Shown in pieces: positions 24,637 through 37,338 of a DNA stretch of 64,000 nucleotides. The position numbers were made by a program, and so were the translations under genes. The stretch spans positions 132,501 through 196,500 of the forward strand of contig JAMFTG010000209.1 in NCBI GenBank assembly GCA_023974075.1. Direction: 5' to 3'. The notes under the pieces are model-generated. The model saw only the letters and a list, made by a program, of their open reading frames with translations. It was not told the origin of the DNA and ran no database searches. Every line of letters starts with the position of its first letter. Positions within the stretch are counted from its first letter, which is position 1. This DNA comes from Chaenocephalus aceratus (lineage: Eukaryota > Chordata > Actinopteri > Perciformes > Channichthyidae).

Positions 24637-25244
24637 ATAGTGCCCAGCTTTGCTCACCTCTGCTGCCCGTCATCCCGCCTCTGAAATGTTTCCCTGACGG
24701 AGAGGCTGGAGGCTTTGAGACGTCCGGAGACAAAGAGAGAAAGGACTACCTCACTCTTACACTTTCACCCCTGTACTGCTGACTCCCCCCTCCTGTCTCT
24801 CTTCCTCTCCCCCCTCCCTTCCTCACCAACGACGGGCCTTTCAGACTTTCGAAGAGGCAATCAGATATTTTGTCCGCAAGGAGGATGACAAAGCAGAACG
24901 GAGCCAACATCTGGATCAGAGCCCTGTGCGATTTCTGTTTTCCGGGCGCCATGGACTGGAAGGGATCTCATGCATAATACGTGAGAGGAGTCAGAAAAGT
25001 GTGCAGGGATATTATTCATGAGCTCTGTAATGGCGGGTAAAGGAAGAGAGAAAGAGGCGATGAGCTGTTGGGTTATTTGTCGAATACTCGATTCTGATTG
25101 GTCGATTTGGACATCTCAGAGGTTGTTAATACTCGATAACAGACCGCCGCTAAGCAAAATAATGACTGTTGTTAAGGAGGATGAAAGAAAGAGGTTAAAA
25201 GACTGAGTGTTGGACGTCAGATAAATCTCCACAAGAAGACAGAC

Positions 25245-25665
25245 AGGAAGTCAACACTATTGGGAACAGTAGAAGAAGACAGACAGGAAGGAAGTAAACA
25301 CTAACGGGAACAGCAGAAGAAGACAGACAGACAGACAGGAAGGAAGAACACACTAAAGGGAACAGCAATATAAGACATAGACAGGAAGTAAACAATAAAG
25401 GGAACAGCAGAAGAAGACAGACAGGAAGGAAGTAAACAATAAAGGGAACAGTAGAAGAAGACAGACAGGAAGTAAACACTAACGGGAACAGCAGAAGAAG
25501 ACAGACAGACAGACAGGAAGGAAGAACACACTAAAGGGAACAGCAATATAAGACATAGACAGGAAGTAAACAATAAAGGGAACAGCAGAAGAAGACAGAC
25601 AGGAAGGAAGTAAACAATAAAGGGAATAGTAGAAGAAGACAGACAGGAAGTACACACTAACGGAT
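25245..25665. repeat. AGACAGACAGGAAG-rich minisatellite
   Basis: Units of about 45-60 bp built from gaagaagacagacaggaagg, agtaaacaataaagggaaca and gcaatataagacatagacag. A block from about 25283 to 25450 recurs nearly unchanged at 25465-25640, so two ~180-bp higher-order units are present. Open frames in it are periodic artefacts. Confidence 0.88.
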
Positions 25666-25997
25666 TTGGTGGATTTTCTTCACTAAATCCCAATTTTTTC
25701 AATACAAATTGCATTAAATGATATGTTTTCTATCTATCTATGACTGTGAATGTGATATATCAGGATTTAACAAGATCACATCGTCAGAATCCGCATTAGA
25801 GTCAGGCTCCACGGCGCTAAAGTGAATTATGTGTCATAGGAGCTTTGTCGATTCTTATCTCCACAGAATCATTAGAGCCTGCCGCACGATGAATGGAGAC
25901 GTATCGTGGGAAACATGCAACCAAACGAATCGATGCAACTGCAGAGGAAGTCTCCTACGGTCCTAAAGTCTGTCTTGCATTCAGACAAAGCCCTCAT

Positions 25998-26440
25998 GAG
26001 GGCTTCACTTGAGTAGAAGTACTAATACCACACTTTAAAAATACTCCATTTCAATTCAAAGTACTGCATGGACAATGGTTCTTAAGTAAAAGCATTTAAG
26101 TACAATTAGGAGAAAAGTACAAGACATTTCTGCAAATTAATTTCCCGTTAACGCACTCCTGGTTTTAGTTACATAAATATAATGTTGGATGGTTTAATCT
26201 GATACCAAATAATCGTATTTTAAACGTTTTTCCTACGTATTGTCCGTCAACATCTGAATTCATAAAGAAAATAAATCTGTAAATGGAGAAAAAAGTGCAA
26301 AATTGGCTTTTAAAATGTTGTAGAGTATAAGTATAAAGTACTAGAAAATAGAAAATACTCAGGTAAAGTACCTCACATGTGTACTTAATTACAGTACTCG
26401 AGTACATGTACTTTGATACTTCACACCACAGGGTATTACT
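25998..26440. mobile_element. hAT-like element related to family D but without the satellite
   Basis: Starts cacttgagtagaagtactaa and ends acttaattacagtactcgagtacatgtactttgatacttcacacc (partial reading), with the same alternating agtac/aagta vocabulary as the ends of D1-D3. Precise termini and target duplication could not be set. It may represent the satellite-free ancestor form. Confidence 0.5.
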
Positions 26441-26794
26441 TAATAATTATTGGGCGTGTACACACTTGTAAGACCATCCTCGGTGATTATGCCTTCAAAT
26501 GCAAAATGATAAATTATGAAAGGAAAAGACTTCCTACAACAAACCGTCCTTTAGCAAACCCTTAAGCGCTAACACGAGCTAAAGGTGATGCTTTCATGTC
26601 ATAATGTCCTTTTTCTTACTCCCACTACAACTCAAATTCAAAAGACAATTCAATTCTGATCCAGGTAAACTCTCCAGCGCAAACAGTGTTATAATCTGCA
26701 GCTCTCCTCAGTAAACACTCTTCAACGAGTCAAACTTATTCCATTAAAAGTTTGAAATTAGCGGAGCGTTCAGGCTGCAGATATATCCCACACT

Positions 26795-27240
26795 GGGAGC
26801 GTCCACACTACAGCTTCAAAAACATCTTGGAGCTGGGCGTGTCTGGAGCTTGGGGATTTTTTGCGAGCAACACGACCAACAACCAATCACATGAATCTCC
26901 CGCCCCCGACATACAAAGCAAAAAACCCCGAGGATTTAATGCGAGCAATATATATATATATATAAACTCCCCAAACAGGCGAAAACCTACCAGTTTCCCC
27001 CACTGTCTCTGCCTCCTCCCTCCATGCTGGTTCCTCCGGTTTGTATCCCGGTAGGTGAAGAGGGTCTGGTCATACAAAACCGGGTGATTTGCTACGGCGA
27101 TAATTAGTTTCTCCTCCGACTTTTTTTGAAATATAGAAATGAACGGCGGGATATCTCTCCCAGCTTAGACGCGGTTTGATTGGCTACGGCTTCAGCTGTC
27201 AGATTTTCAGAAACGGGATTTGATTGGCTGGCGCTGGCTA
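26795..27240. mobile_element. family E element, inverted copy E4
   Basis: Reads gagcgtccacactacagctt at the left, then cccgcccccgacatacaaag, aaactccccaaacaggcgaa, catgctggttcctccggttt and gcggtttgattggctacggc: the reverse complement of E1/E2. The right terminus is degraded. (TA)n at 26949-26962 marks a site of slippage. Confidence 0.72.
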
Positions 27241-28338
27241 CTCCGGCGTCTCCATTGCTGTCGGGATGTTAAGAGCATTCCATGGAATATAACAAAAAGT
27301 GTATCTCGAGCCGGTTTCTGAAACTTACCCCACCTTTAATAGGGTTAAAAAATGAGAGATATTACTATGAAAACCAACTTTAAGAGCATTCTTAGTATGC
27401 AAATGAGCAATTTACAAGAAAACAAACAACAAAAATAGACAAACATATATAAAAAAAACCATTTTAGAGCTCCCATATAATGCTAATTGGGGGTTTTCTA
27501 TTTCCTGTTGTGTGTAGGGTTTTAGTGCATGTAAATGGTCTGCAAACGCTACAATCCTAACATGTTTTACCCTCATGCCTCTCCTTAAGGGTCACTTTAA
27601 TATATCCTCAACATACATTATACAAGGTAGAAATGTCACATCAAGAGGTTTATTCGAAATATGGTGACTTATCTAGAATAACAGATGCATGATTGATCAT
27701 ATAATATATTTATATTTAAGCGCTTTGAGCACCAGGAAAAGCGCTATATAAATAACATGTATTATTATGATTATAGCCGATGGAACAGCAGCTGTGGACA
27801 TCGAAGGCTTGGATGGAAAATACTTTACTTTTTTCATTCGTTTTTTTTAATCGCATAAAGAAAAATGAAGAAGGGCAGGCGGTCTTTTTATTTCACCAGC
27901 GCCCACTATTCAGTAAATACCGTAATTGAAGAGTTGAATCGATGTCATGAAATGTAAAGAAAGCTCAAATTCTCCCTGAGATACTTTCAATGTCTTCATT
28001 TAAATTAGTGAAGAACTATCTCCTTGACTTTGAGAGGACATTCTTTTGGACTCAAGCGCCTGGACGAGAAGAGACATTTACACGATCACACACACGAGCC
28101 AGCTGGCGATAAAACTTCGTCCAATTATCCTTTCAGTTTGCTAAGTTTGGGCTGAGCTCAGAAACAAATGAGCTGGCAGACTGACAAGTGCCAGAAAACT
28201 TCATGAACGCTAGAAAGCAGAAACGCTGAACTTTCAAACAACGTCACAGAGGACATTTTATTACATAACGATCGGCTTCGTCATTGAAAGGCAAAAAAAA
28301 CGACCTTCTGCAATTCTTAGAGACAGTCTACTGCAGAA
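27241..28338. other. intronic, no gene seen
   Basis: AT-rich. A family C fragment (gggttttagtgcatgtaaat then ggtctgcaaacgctacaatc) lies at 27518-27560, and a retroposon-type end (aagcgctatataaataacat) at 27745-27775. Confidence 0.5.
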
Positions 28339-28384
28339 ACACAGACAGACAGACGGACGGACAGACGGACGGACGAACAGACAG

Positions 28385-28418
<34 letters not shown>

Positions 28419-28440
28419 AGACGGACGGACAGACAGACAG

Positions 28441-28482
<42 letters not shown>

Positions 28483-28483
28483 G

Positions 28484-28519
<36 letters not shown>

Positions 28520-28531
28520 GGCAGGCAGACG

Positions 28532-28574
<43 letters not shown>

Positions 28575-28814
28575 GGACGGACAGACAGACAGACGGACAG
28601 ACGGACAGACAGACACACAGACAGACAGACGGACGGACAGACAGACAGACAGGCGGACTGACGCACAGACGGACGGACAGATGGACGGACAGACGGACGG
28701 ACGGACGGACGGACACACAGACAGACAGACAGACAGACAGACGGACGGACGGACGGACGGACGGACAGACAGACAGACAGACAGACGGACTGACGGACGC
28801 ACGCGGACGCACGC

Positions 28815-28846
<32 letters not shown>

Positions 28847-29022
28847 GGACGGACAGACAGACAGACAGACAGGCGGACTGACGCACAGACGGACGGACGG
28901 ACGGACGGACGGACACACAGACAGACAGACAGACAGACGGACGGACGGACGGACGGACAGACGGACTGACGGACGCACGTTGACGGACGCACGCGGACGC
29001 ACGCAGACAGACAGACAGACAC
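28339..29022. repeat. (ACAG)n/(ACGG)n tetranucleotide array
   Basis: About 680 bp of acagacag and acggacgg blocks, with minor gactgacgcac insertions. The 200-bp pattern aggcggactgacgcacagac occurs twice (28651 and 28871), so the right half is internally duplicated. All frames stay open because stop codons are absent from the tetramers; no gene is implied. Confidence 0.95.
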
Positions 29023-29884
29023 ACACGGACAAGAACACACACTAAAAACACTGAAACGTTGACTTTAAGGAAGTGCATTATGTCCACAGATTTCACATAA
29101 CTGTCTTAGGTTAGTTGAAAGCTCTGTTCGTCGCGTATAGACACACACATTTGTTTCTGTTTTTCAGTGTACTAAAGAACAGAAAGGAGAAAATACGAAG
29201 TCCCACTGCTATCAGAATACACAGGTAGATAAAATAAAGTACAGGACAAGAAGGCAAGTAAAATGCTGACGAATTTCAAGGTTTCAGGACTTCAGATAAA
29301 ACCCATGCAGGTGATGCTCCTGTCGAATCTGTTGTCAGCGTTACATCGGATCCACGACACCACGCCTTGGAGACGGTTCAGAGGGTTCATAAATAAAAGA
29401 AAGTGCAGGACAAGAAGGCAAATAAGGTCTCTTTTATGGCAAGACATTCACCCGAACCGCTCTTCAATCCTGACAGCTTTGAAATACCCAAAGATTGCCG
29501 AGCCAGCGGTCCTGAACAAGAGGAGAGAGAGAGAGGAGGCTAAAAGCAGAGCCTGTTACTTATTCATGTCTCTGCTGAGTACGGGAAGCCCTTCGGTGTC
29601 AAAACACTCTCCTCGGACGTCTTTTCCTGACAGTAAAGCCACGAGCATGCTCTCATCCATGATGCATGACAGCGGGTATTTTTAGAGAGCGCTGGTGCAT
29701 TGTTTTCATCAGAGGAGGCGGCAGAGTTTCTACTGTATTCTTAGACAAAACAAGACAACTGCCAAATACTTTCAGTCGTTCAGTGGGTTTCTAAATAAGA
29801 GAAGGATTAGTGAAAAAGGGTTCTCAAGAAATGAAATGTAATGCCACACATCCATACAGTCCCTCAGAGCTTCTTACATCGAAC
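29023..29884. other. intronic, no gene seen
   Basis: The phrase gaaagtgcaggacaagaaggcaa occurs twice in variant form (29238 and 29400), which suggests a tandem duplication of about 160 bp. The open frame at 29263-29685 shows no recognisable domain and lacks splice support, so it is not called. Confidence 0.5.
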
Positions 29885-30370
29885 TTTAAAATTAATAATA
29901 ATAATAATAATATTGTGTTCCATTTATAAAGCACTTCATATTTGATTTCAAATCCCGAAGTGCTACAAGCAGTGAGCATGAACAGTGTAAATAAACATTA
30001 CACAACACGGTAGAATTAATAAAAAGCAATAAATAAATAAATAAAAGGGTGATAAAAAGGACGAGGCAAAGACTCGACTGAAGAGATGGTTTTGAGGCCT
30101 TTTTTAGAAGCCTCCACGGTCTGTGGCTCTCATGTGGTCGGGGAGAGCGTTCCACCGACTGGGGGCAGCCGAGCAGAAGGCCCGGTCTCCCGTAGCACGG
30201 AGCTTAGTCCTGGGGGGTTTGAGGAAGTTTGCTGGAGCGGGTGGTCCGCAAGGAGGTATGGGGGGTTCCTTGAGGTAGGGAGGGGCAGTTCCATGGACAC
30301 ACTGGTGGGTGAGGACGGAGACCTTGAATTCGATCCTCAGTTCCACGGGGAGCCAGTGTCGTGCTTTAAA
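29885..30370. mobile_element. retroposon-like dispersed repeat
   Basis: Begins with (aat)n and tttataaagcacttcatatt, and contains gagagcgttccaccgactgg and ggcccggtctcccgtagcac. I recognise this combination from common fish LINE/SINE-type repeats with an oligo-AAT 3' end. Orientation is probably minus, with the tail on the left. It is a fragment with no intact reading frame. Confidence 0.55.
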
Positions 30371-31064
30371 TTATACGATTTGTATTTCCTCCACACTTTA
30401 AAAGAGAGAAAATGCTGAAAATTCAATTTTTACCATTGAACGTTTTTATAAATGAGTTTATTTATTTTGTATAGTTTATTTATTTTTTTAAATTGAATAC
30501 TTTTTTATTGGATTTTTTCTTTTAAAGTTTTCATTTCAAAAACATATGTTTTAACCCTTAGATGAGTGACTGGACCTACACTCTTCCATAAGTGGCTCAA
30601 AAAGGACCGTATTAGAATAATATGTGGTTTTATGCCATTTTGGTCATTTTGAAAAAAAAACGTTTTGAACATATCGATGCAAAGATCTCCGCTATTCTGA
30701 GACCCTCAAAGTATTCCAGTCCCTTTTCAAAACTCATCTCCTCTCCTCTTGTCTACTCGTAGCCCACCCCCCATCGATCCATGCCGGTTGATCAAGTTTG
30801 ATAGTCCTACACCCCCCCCCTAACCTTCCCTTATATTGTAAAGCGGTTTTGAGTCCTTGAAAAACCCTATACAAATATAATGTATTATTATTATACAGAC
30901 AGGTATCAGATCTTGCTGTGTAAAATAATCTTCACTTGTGATGTCGTCTGTGTGTCCTACAGTGAATGTATTCCTGACAGCAACAGGTGATAAGAATCAA
31001 AGGTTCCCATAGGAAATGCATGCGGGTCATGTTTGACCCACTTATGGAAGCTTGGGGTAGAAAT
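30371..31064. other. intronic, no gene seen
   Basis: AT-rich, with a second retroposon-like end at 30828-30895 (gtaaagcggttttgagtcct, then (att)n). Nothing else is recognised. Confidence 0.45.
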
Positions 31065-31216
31065 ACAAAAACTACAATTTCTTAAAATTTAAATTTAAAA
31101 TTTGAACGGCGTGATATCCAAAACATGTTTTTTGAGGAATAGCTATTCCAGCTATTCCTCAAAAAACATGTTTTGGATATCACGCCGTTCAAATTTTAAG
31201 AAATTGTAGTTTTTTT
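31065..31216. repeat. long near-perfect palindrome (hairpin)
   Basis: The left arm (aactacaatttcttaaaatt ... ttttttgaggaatagct) and right arm (agctattcctcaaaaaacat ... agaaattgtagtt) are reverse complements over about 65 bp with a 5-base loop (attcc, 31145-31149). The left arm has one 13-base insertion. A second short palindrome (atcatttcat, then atgaaatgat) follows at 31218-31246. Matching gacccacttatg motifs flank both sides (31036 and 31299). Confidence 0.9.
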
Positions 31217-31838
31217 TATCATTTCATATTCCATGAAATGATAAAAAAATGTAATTACAAAGATACTTCAAGAAAACCACCTCACCGGGTCAAGAACGAC
31301 CCACTTATGTATCTACGGGTTAATAAAGAACTTTTTTTTATGTTTTCTTTTGTCTTTTTTAATTAAGGGAAGTTATTTCATGTCGTTTAGTTTGAACAGT
31401 TTCTCATTTTGTATTTTGAATCTGTAATTTCCTAAAATCAAGAACATTTAAGGCGACATTAAAGCGCTATAGAAACACAATTATTATAAAAATGCACCCC
31501 CCAAAAAATCAATCTTCCAGGTCTTTCTAATTTCATTACAAAACTACACTCTTCCTGCTTAAATGTCAGAAAACCAGAACTATTTTTCCCAAGCAACATG
31601 GACCCCCACATAGCGGATAAGAACACCACCATCATTACATATGTCGTAAAGTGCTCAGAACAGAAACCATGACTCCACACTGATCACCTGCTGATCTGAT
31701 GAGTCGGCAGGAAGAAGCTCCAGGGCTCGTTATGAGACAAAACGGAAAGCATAACGAGCCTCGTGGGAGTTCAGTTGATACACACAGACCCATACACTCT
31801 CTCTACTACTGCCAGTGTGAGGACAGGGAGAGAAGAGG

Positions 31839-31862
31839 TGTGTGTGTGTGTGTGTGTGTGTG
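31839..31862. repeat. (GT)n microsatellite
   Basis: 12 GT units. The surrounding 31250-32085 shows no gene. Confidence 0.93.
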
Positions 31863-32085
31863 TATAAATAGTGGAATTAGCTTATTTGTAATTCAATGAA
31901 AAAGTGGACAGGTCGTAAAACTCTGGGCAGCCCTGCAGTCAACTTCAGCTAGCGAATCAGTGCATGAGAAGCGAAACGGAAGTGAGGGACCCAAACAAAC
32001 TATTAAGAAGGCAAATCTGAGATTTCATTTGACTCCAGCTCTCGACACAGGTTCGGGAAAGCCCCGTGAGCTTCTCGCTGTAGAG

Positions 32086-32433
32086 CAGTGTTTCTCAAAC
32101 TTTTTCATACCAAGGACCACTTAAACAATAAAAAAACACTCGCGGACCACCTAACTCCACAAATATCCCAAAACACATCGTTTTTTTGCAAATCGCCTGA
32201 AAATGGTACCAACAAGTGGCCACATGTGTGATGAAGGTGTTTATCTGGGCTTTATCATGCAATCAAAAGTGAAACTTAAGCTCGCTTCATTGCGGAGATA
32301 TTCCCGCGAGAGTGCGGAAAACTTTAATTAATTAATTAATTTCAAATGTGAAATGTTACCAATATACCCACGGACCACTAGGGGGCGCTCACGGACCACC
32401 AGTGGTCCGCGGACCACACTTTGAGAAGCACTG
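32086..32433. mobile_element. non-autonomous hAT element
   Basis: Ends cagtgtttctcaaacttttt and ctttgagaagcactg are inverted repeats of a Charlie-type hAT. Flanks ctgtagag and ctttagag agree at 7 of 8 bases, as a target duplication should. The interior repeats ggaccac and gcggaccac near both ends. It is 348 bp with no transposase. A related copy in the other orientation is at 50540-50894. Confidence 0.88.
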
Positions 32434-33283
32434 CTTTAGAGGGAACATGGAACACACACGCTATTTGTTGTTTGTTGATATCACGCAGTCTGTTCTTCTT
32501 CTCTCGGTTATCACGCAGTCTGTCTTCCGGTTGTTGCCTCTTTTGAATGACGAATACACACTACCGCCGCCTGCTGGTAGGGAGAGGTATTGCCACTCAC
32601 GCATGCGCAGTTCGTACGTGCTTCTTGGCCGTCGGCTGAAGTATTTGCGGTGTGTTCCAGTGCGACGGGAGGCGACACAACAGCCGGGGGTCCGTCTGTG
32701 TCCGTTCTTTGGTGTCAGCTTGGTGTGTCCGGGCCTTAACAGTCAACACTCGGTCTATTTAACTGAAGTCCCTACAGACTGAGCTGCTGTTGGATGATTT
32801 TAGTTCTTCTTATTCAGATGGCAAATCAATCACAAAATTAACATTTTACCGCATAGCGCAGCCAGCACCACCTGAACAAAAGGCTGCCGGGAACGCTTGA
32901 TCTTGCTTCGATTGGTAAAAGACATTCAAATAAATACAGCAATGGAGCAGACATGCAGAAAAAACCTATGAATATAATGCTACCTATCATTTTGCCAGGG
33001 AGTAAGAAATGTTCACTTCCTTTTATAGTTCACAGTGACCAGGGAGAGGTAAAAACACACACTATATATCTGACTAACTCGCCGTTTAGGAATAAATGCT
33101 TTGCTGGTATTTGTCATTCCTAGAAGCATGTGTGCATTTGAGGAGATGGGAAGTTCTTCGAGGTGAGCGAACAGTTTGTCTTCAAGCCGGAGGGGTTTTT
33201 GTCCCCCCGAGCATTGCTGTATGTCAGAGGGAAAGTGACAGCTCAGCTTCTGACTCTCACACATGTCAGGCATTAAAGCCATG

Positions 33284-33327
<44 letters not shown>

Positions 33328-33716
33328 TCATTTAGTTGTGTATGGGTGACTGGAAGGAAAGGAAAAGGATATCAGAGTTCAAACTCAAAACACATCAGGT
33401 GTCTTTTAGCCTGCAGGCATCAATACTTTCTCATCGCTCCTGAGGCCCAAAGCGCTATCTCAAACTTTAGCTCAGAGACGCCACCGTTTTTGGGAATAAT
33501 GTGAAGGCAGGTTGAGAAAATTATCACATTAGAGTCGTGCACTGGTGGAGTATTTTTGAAGGAGGTCCTGAAAGGTAGCATCACAAGAGCAAAAGGGTTT
33601 TTCTATTGGATTCAATTGGAAGATCTGTTGCAAACACACATTTATGATACTTATATGTTTTGTTCAGCCGGATAATCTCCACATATTAACACCACTTTAT
33701 GATTTTTAGGATAAAA
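32434..33716. other. intronic; (GT)n at 33288-33324
   Basis: Apart from an 18-unit GT tract no feature is recognised. The phrase tatcacgcagtctgt occurs twice close together (32478 and 32509). Confidence 0.5.
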
Positions 33717-33722
33717 AGCTAA

Positions 33723-34423
33723 CTATAAAGGAACTACAGCACGGTCACATGACTTCACGTCACCACCGCTAAGCTAAAGGTGGCTAATGTTGGGCTATAA
33801 AGGAACTACAGCACGGTCACATGACTTCACGTCACCACCGCTAAGCTAAAGGAGGCTAATGTTGGGCTATAAAGGAACTACAGCACGGTCACATGACTTC
33901 ACGTCACCACCGCTAAGCTAAAGGAGGCTAATGTTGGGCTATAGAGGAACTACAGCACGGTCACATGACTTCACGTCACCACCGCTAAGCTAAAGGTGGC
34001 TAATGTTGGGCTATAAAGGAACTACAGCACGGTCACATGACTTCACGTCACCACCGCTAAGCTAAAGGTGGCTAATGTTGGGCTATAAAGGAACTACAGC
34101 ACGGTCACATGACTTCACGTCACCACCGCTAAGCTAAAGGCGGCTAATGTTGGGCTATAAAGGAACTACAGCACGGTCACATGACTTCACGTCACCACCG
34201 CTAAGCTAAAGGTGGCTAATGTTGGGCTATAAAGGAACTACAGCACGGTCACATGACTTCACGTCACCACCGCTAAGCTAAAGGAGGCTAATGTTGGGCT
34301 ATAGAGGAACTACAGCACGGTCACATGACTTCACGTCACCACCGCTAAGCTAAAGGAGGCTAATGTTGGGCTATAAAGGAACTACAGCGCGGTCACATGA
34401 CTTCACGTCACCACCGCTAAGGC
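33723..34423 (+). repeat. 72-bp tandem array, about 9.7 copies
   Basis: Units begin aaaggaactacagcacggtc, continue acatgacttcacgtcaccac and end ggctaatgttgggctat. Variation is confined to ggtggc/ggaggc/ggcggc and ataaagg/atagagg, so the copies are young. It is not coding. Confidence 0.95.
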
Positions 34424-34967
34424 GTTTTTAAAACTCCATAGGGGTATTTAGTGATGCATTTTATGTCACATCTTTTCAGCTTGTGTTTACCACAGACCTT
34501 ATTTCAGACATCTCACCAAAAACACATTAAAGAAATGGTTGACTTAAACAGGAAGTGGCAAAATGCTGATTAATGTAAAGGTTTTAAAACTCATTTCTGA
34601 GATAAAACACATTGAGGGAGACACTACAACGTGGAGACAGTTCAGAGGGTTCATATTTATCCATCCATCCCTTCGAGCGTCACAGTCTGACAGCAGATCA
34701 GAGAGAGACTGACAGACGTGAGTCTAACGCCTGTTCTGAACCTCCGGTCAGGTCGGCTGATATGGTGACGCTCTGCCGATCACAGATATGATCCGACCGG
34801 CTGAACGTCTCCGCTGACTGACTGCTGTGTTGCTCGTGAAAGCGAAAACGCACAGAAGGACAGAAGGACCGTCGGGGCTTTTCAACAACACAGTTATGCA
34901 AACTGGTAGCAAAGACAGATTCAGCAGGAGGACGAATCACAACGTCTGGACGCTGTACCTAACTATC
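34424..34967. other. intronic, no gene seen
   Basis: Nothing recognisable apart from short matches (gttcagagggttcatatt) to 29366, which points to another old dispersed repeat. Confidence 0.45.
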
Positions 34968-35572
34968 AAATCAAGGTTTATTTATAAAGCGATCGGGCCA
35001 AAGTGCTGTACATGTAATAAATACTACAATCACATAAAAACACAATACATTACAACAGGAGTCGTGCTCCGCTCTGACTAGAAGGCCAGGGAGAAGAAGA
35101 GTGTTTTAAGAGTAGATTTAAAAACCCCTAGGGTCTGGGCCGACCTCACATGGAGGTAACTATGGTTACATTAATCCTATATAACCGTGCATACTGTCTG
35201 TTTAAAACCACTTCTTAAAATCCACCTCTTGTCCTTTTATTGCTTCTTCTTCTTTCGTGTAACGTCAGAGGTCCAACTCGGTTGTCGTGTAGCCATCTCT
35301 GGTCCCAAGTCGAAGAGGCTGGCTTCAGAGGGTGGTCGATGCTTCACCACAATGTCGAGGGCCTAACCTAACCTTTTATTGCTTTTAATTGGTCTATTGT
35401 TTTTACTATATTGCTGTTATTACTCTATTCATGTTTATTTTTGCTTATTTTTATATTTTCTGAGCTGTGGGATTTTTGTCTTTTATTAATGTATTTCTTT
35501 CTCTGTACAACACTTTGGTCTGGAGGTTTTAAATTGCTTTACAAATAAAGCTTTGTATTGTATGCAAAATGC
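34968..35572. mobile_element. two retroposon-like fragments, head to head
   Basis: 34968-35160 starts atcaaatcaaggtttattta and looks like the inverted 3' end of a fish LINE/SINE. 35165-35572 ends gctttacaaataaagctttg in the opposite direction, with aacactttggtctggaggtt before it. Similar 3' ends occur at 63220-63300. Family assignment needs a repeat library. Confidence 0.5.
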
Positions 35573-36606
35573 CCACATTGGCACCTTGAATAAGATCCTT
35601 AGAGTCAGTTAAGGAGTCAAATCAAATCAAATCAAAATGTAGTATTGATCCAAATCACAAGACATGCCTCAAAGGGCACAAAGCAAACAAAAGCAAAGAC
35701 AAAAGCTAAATACAAACGGCATACATGGAGCGTAACAATTTAGTGACTCTAACAGCCCTTTACTTATTTGAAGCGTTAAAACAAAACCAAGCTATTTCTA
35801 AAGAGTGATTTCTGATCCGCCTCCTCCTCCAAACACTGCGACTCATCAAAATGTTGGCAGAAGAGTTGCATGCTGGGAAATGTCGCTGCAGCAGTGGATT
35901 CCCAGCAGGCTCCCTGAAGGCCTGTCATCTCAATCTGAGCCCGACAGCTTTACATCGATCTCTCCTTTTCACCTCTTTAATCCGCAGTGTCCTGACTGTC
36001 ATCTCTGAAGGACATGGACTTACTTCTTACTTTTTAACTTGTGGACTTATGGGCTTTCTTTCGATTAAAGAGGTCCTTTTATTCCCTTTCCTGTAACGTG
36101 TGATATAGGTTTTGGTGCATGTAAATGGTCTGCAGAGGCTAGAATCCATCACATAATATATCATTTTATTTCGCAGCTAGTAATAACTTTGAATGACTCT
36201 CTATTCAGATATAGTATGTGTGTCCTCTCACCCTCAGCTGGCCTATCAGCAGCCAGGGCCGACCATAAAGGAGGCACCCAGGAAGTCTTCTCTCTCTCAC
36301 CTGGGCCTGTTGCTGATCGAGGAGCCTGCCTTGAGTAGAAGCTCATTCTACTTTGTGCTAACCTTTGTTCATGTGTGTGTGTTGAGAGGTGGGGGAGTTA
36401 GGTGAGTCCGGGGTACCCTGTACATTTCTCATCACCTAGGTAACTAATGTTAAGACACACTAGGTTAGCGGATTGTTGCCACCCCTGTAATCTGTTTTAG
36501 TAGTTTAGTTTAGTTTAGTAGTGAGGGTTTTTGTTTTTTGGTTTCAAAGGATAGATGTAGAGAGAGGCCTGGTTTTGCTATGCTTGTTTCTTTTGTTTGG
36601 CACAAT

Positions 36607-36706
36607 CTCCTCCTCCTCCTCCTCCTCCTCCTCCTCCTCCTCCTCCTCCTCCTCCTCCTCCTCCTCCTCCTCCTCCTCCTCCTCCTCCTCCTCCTCCTCC
36701 TCCTCC
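36607..36706. repeat. (TCC)n trinucleotide tract, about 33 units
   Basis: Pure CTC/TCC repeat of about 100 bp; intronic, upstream of nothing coding. The flanks 35573-36606 contain a family C fragment at 36105-36150 and no gene. Confidence 0.97.
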
Positions 36707-36829
36707 CACGAAGAGTATTTCTGATTTCTGTTCAGTTAGGGCTTAAGAAATAAACCTTTTGTCAACCCTCATAATTATTGGTTGTTGTGTGTTGCTGCCT
36801 CCAGGTCCCGTAGACCTTAATGGGGACGT

Positions 36830-37250
36830 AACATATGTCATACTTAATTTTTTTTAGTGAGTAAAAAACATTGTAATTACTTCCAAATTGTTCTGTAGTA
36901 TAAGTATCATAAAATGGCAATACTCAAGTAAAGTACAATTAACTCAAAGATGCACTTGAGTAAATGCACAAGGTTACTTTCCAAGGACATGAACTTACTT
37001 CTTACTTTTTGACTCAAATTCAAATATCTTAATCCATTAGAGTACGTCATACTTTGGTTTGTAATAAATGAATGTGCAAAGTAACTAGAAGTGTAAAATA
37101 CGTGTGAGTAAAAGTGCAATATCTGCGTACAAATTGTACTGTAGTATAAGTATCAAGCAGCATAACATTGAAACACTCAAGTAAAGTACAAGTACCTCAA
37201 AGATGTAGTTGAGTAAATGCAACACAAATGTAGAAATGTACCCACATCTG
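36830..37250. mobile_element. hAT-like fragments related to family D, satellite-free
   Basis: Repeated phrases ctgtagtataagtatcat, caagtaaagtacaa and ctcaaagatgca occur twice (36893-36960 and 37138-37215). They give a ~245-bp duplication of an agtac-rich element. It ends about 90 bp from the exon c donor. Confidence 0.55.
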
Positions 37251-37338
37251 TATATTTATCATTGTCCCTCTATGTTTCCAGCGTCATCGTCCACGGCAAC
37301 ATCAAAACATCAAAGCGAGGTATTGCCTCTGTGCCTAC

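Noticed and set aside
28261..29096. 259-codon Cys/Val/Ser-rich open frames
   Set aside because: They follow from (ACAG)n/(ACGG)n, which contains no stop codons on either strand.
29263..29685. 140-codon plus-strand open frame
   Set aside because: No recognised domain, overlaps a duplicated repeat-like phrase, and no splice sites or start context stand out.
32348..32782. 144-codon plus-strand open frame
   Set aside because: Its first part is the end of the hAT element; the rest shows no resemblance to a known protein.
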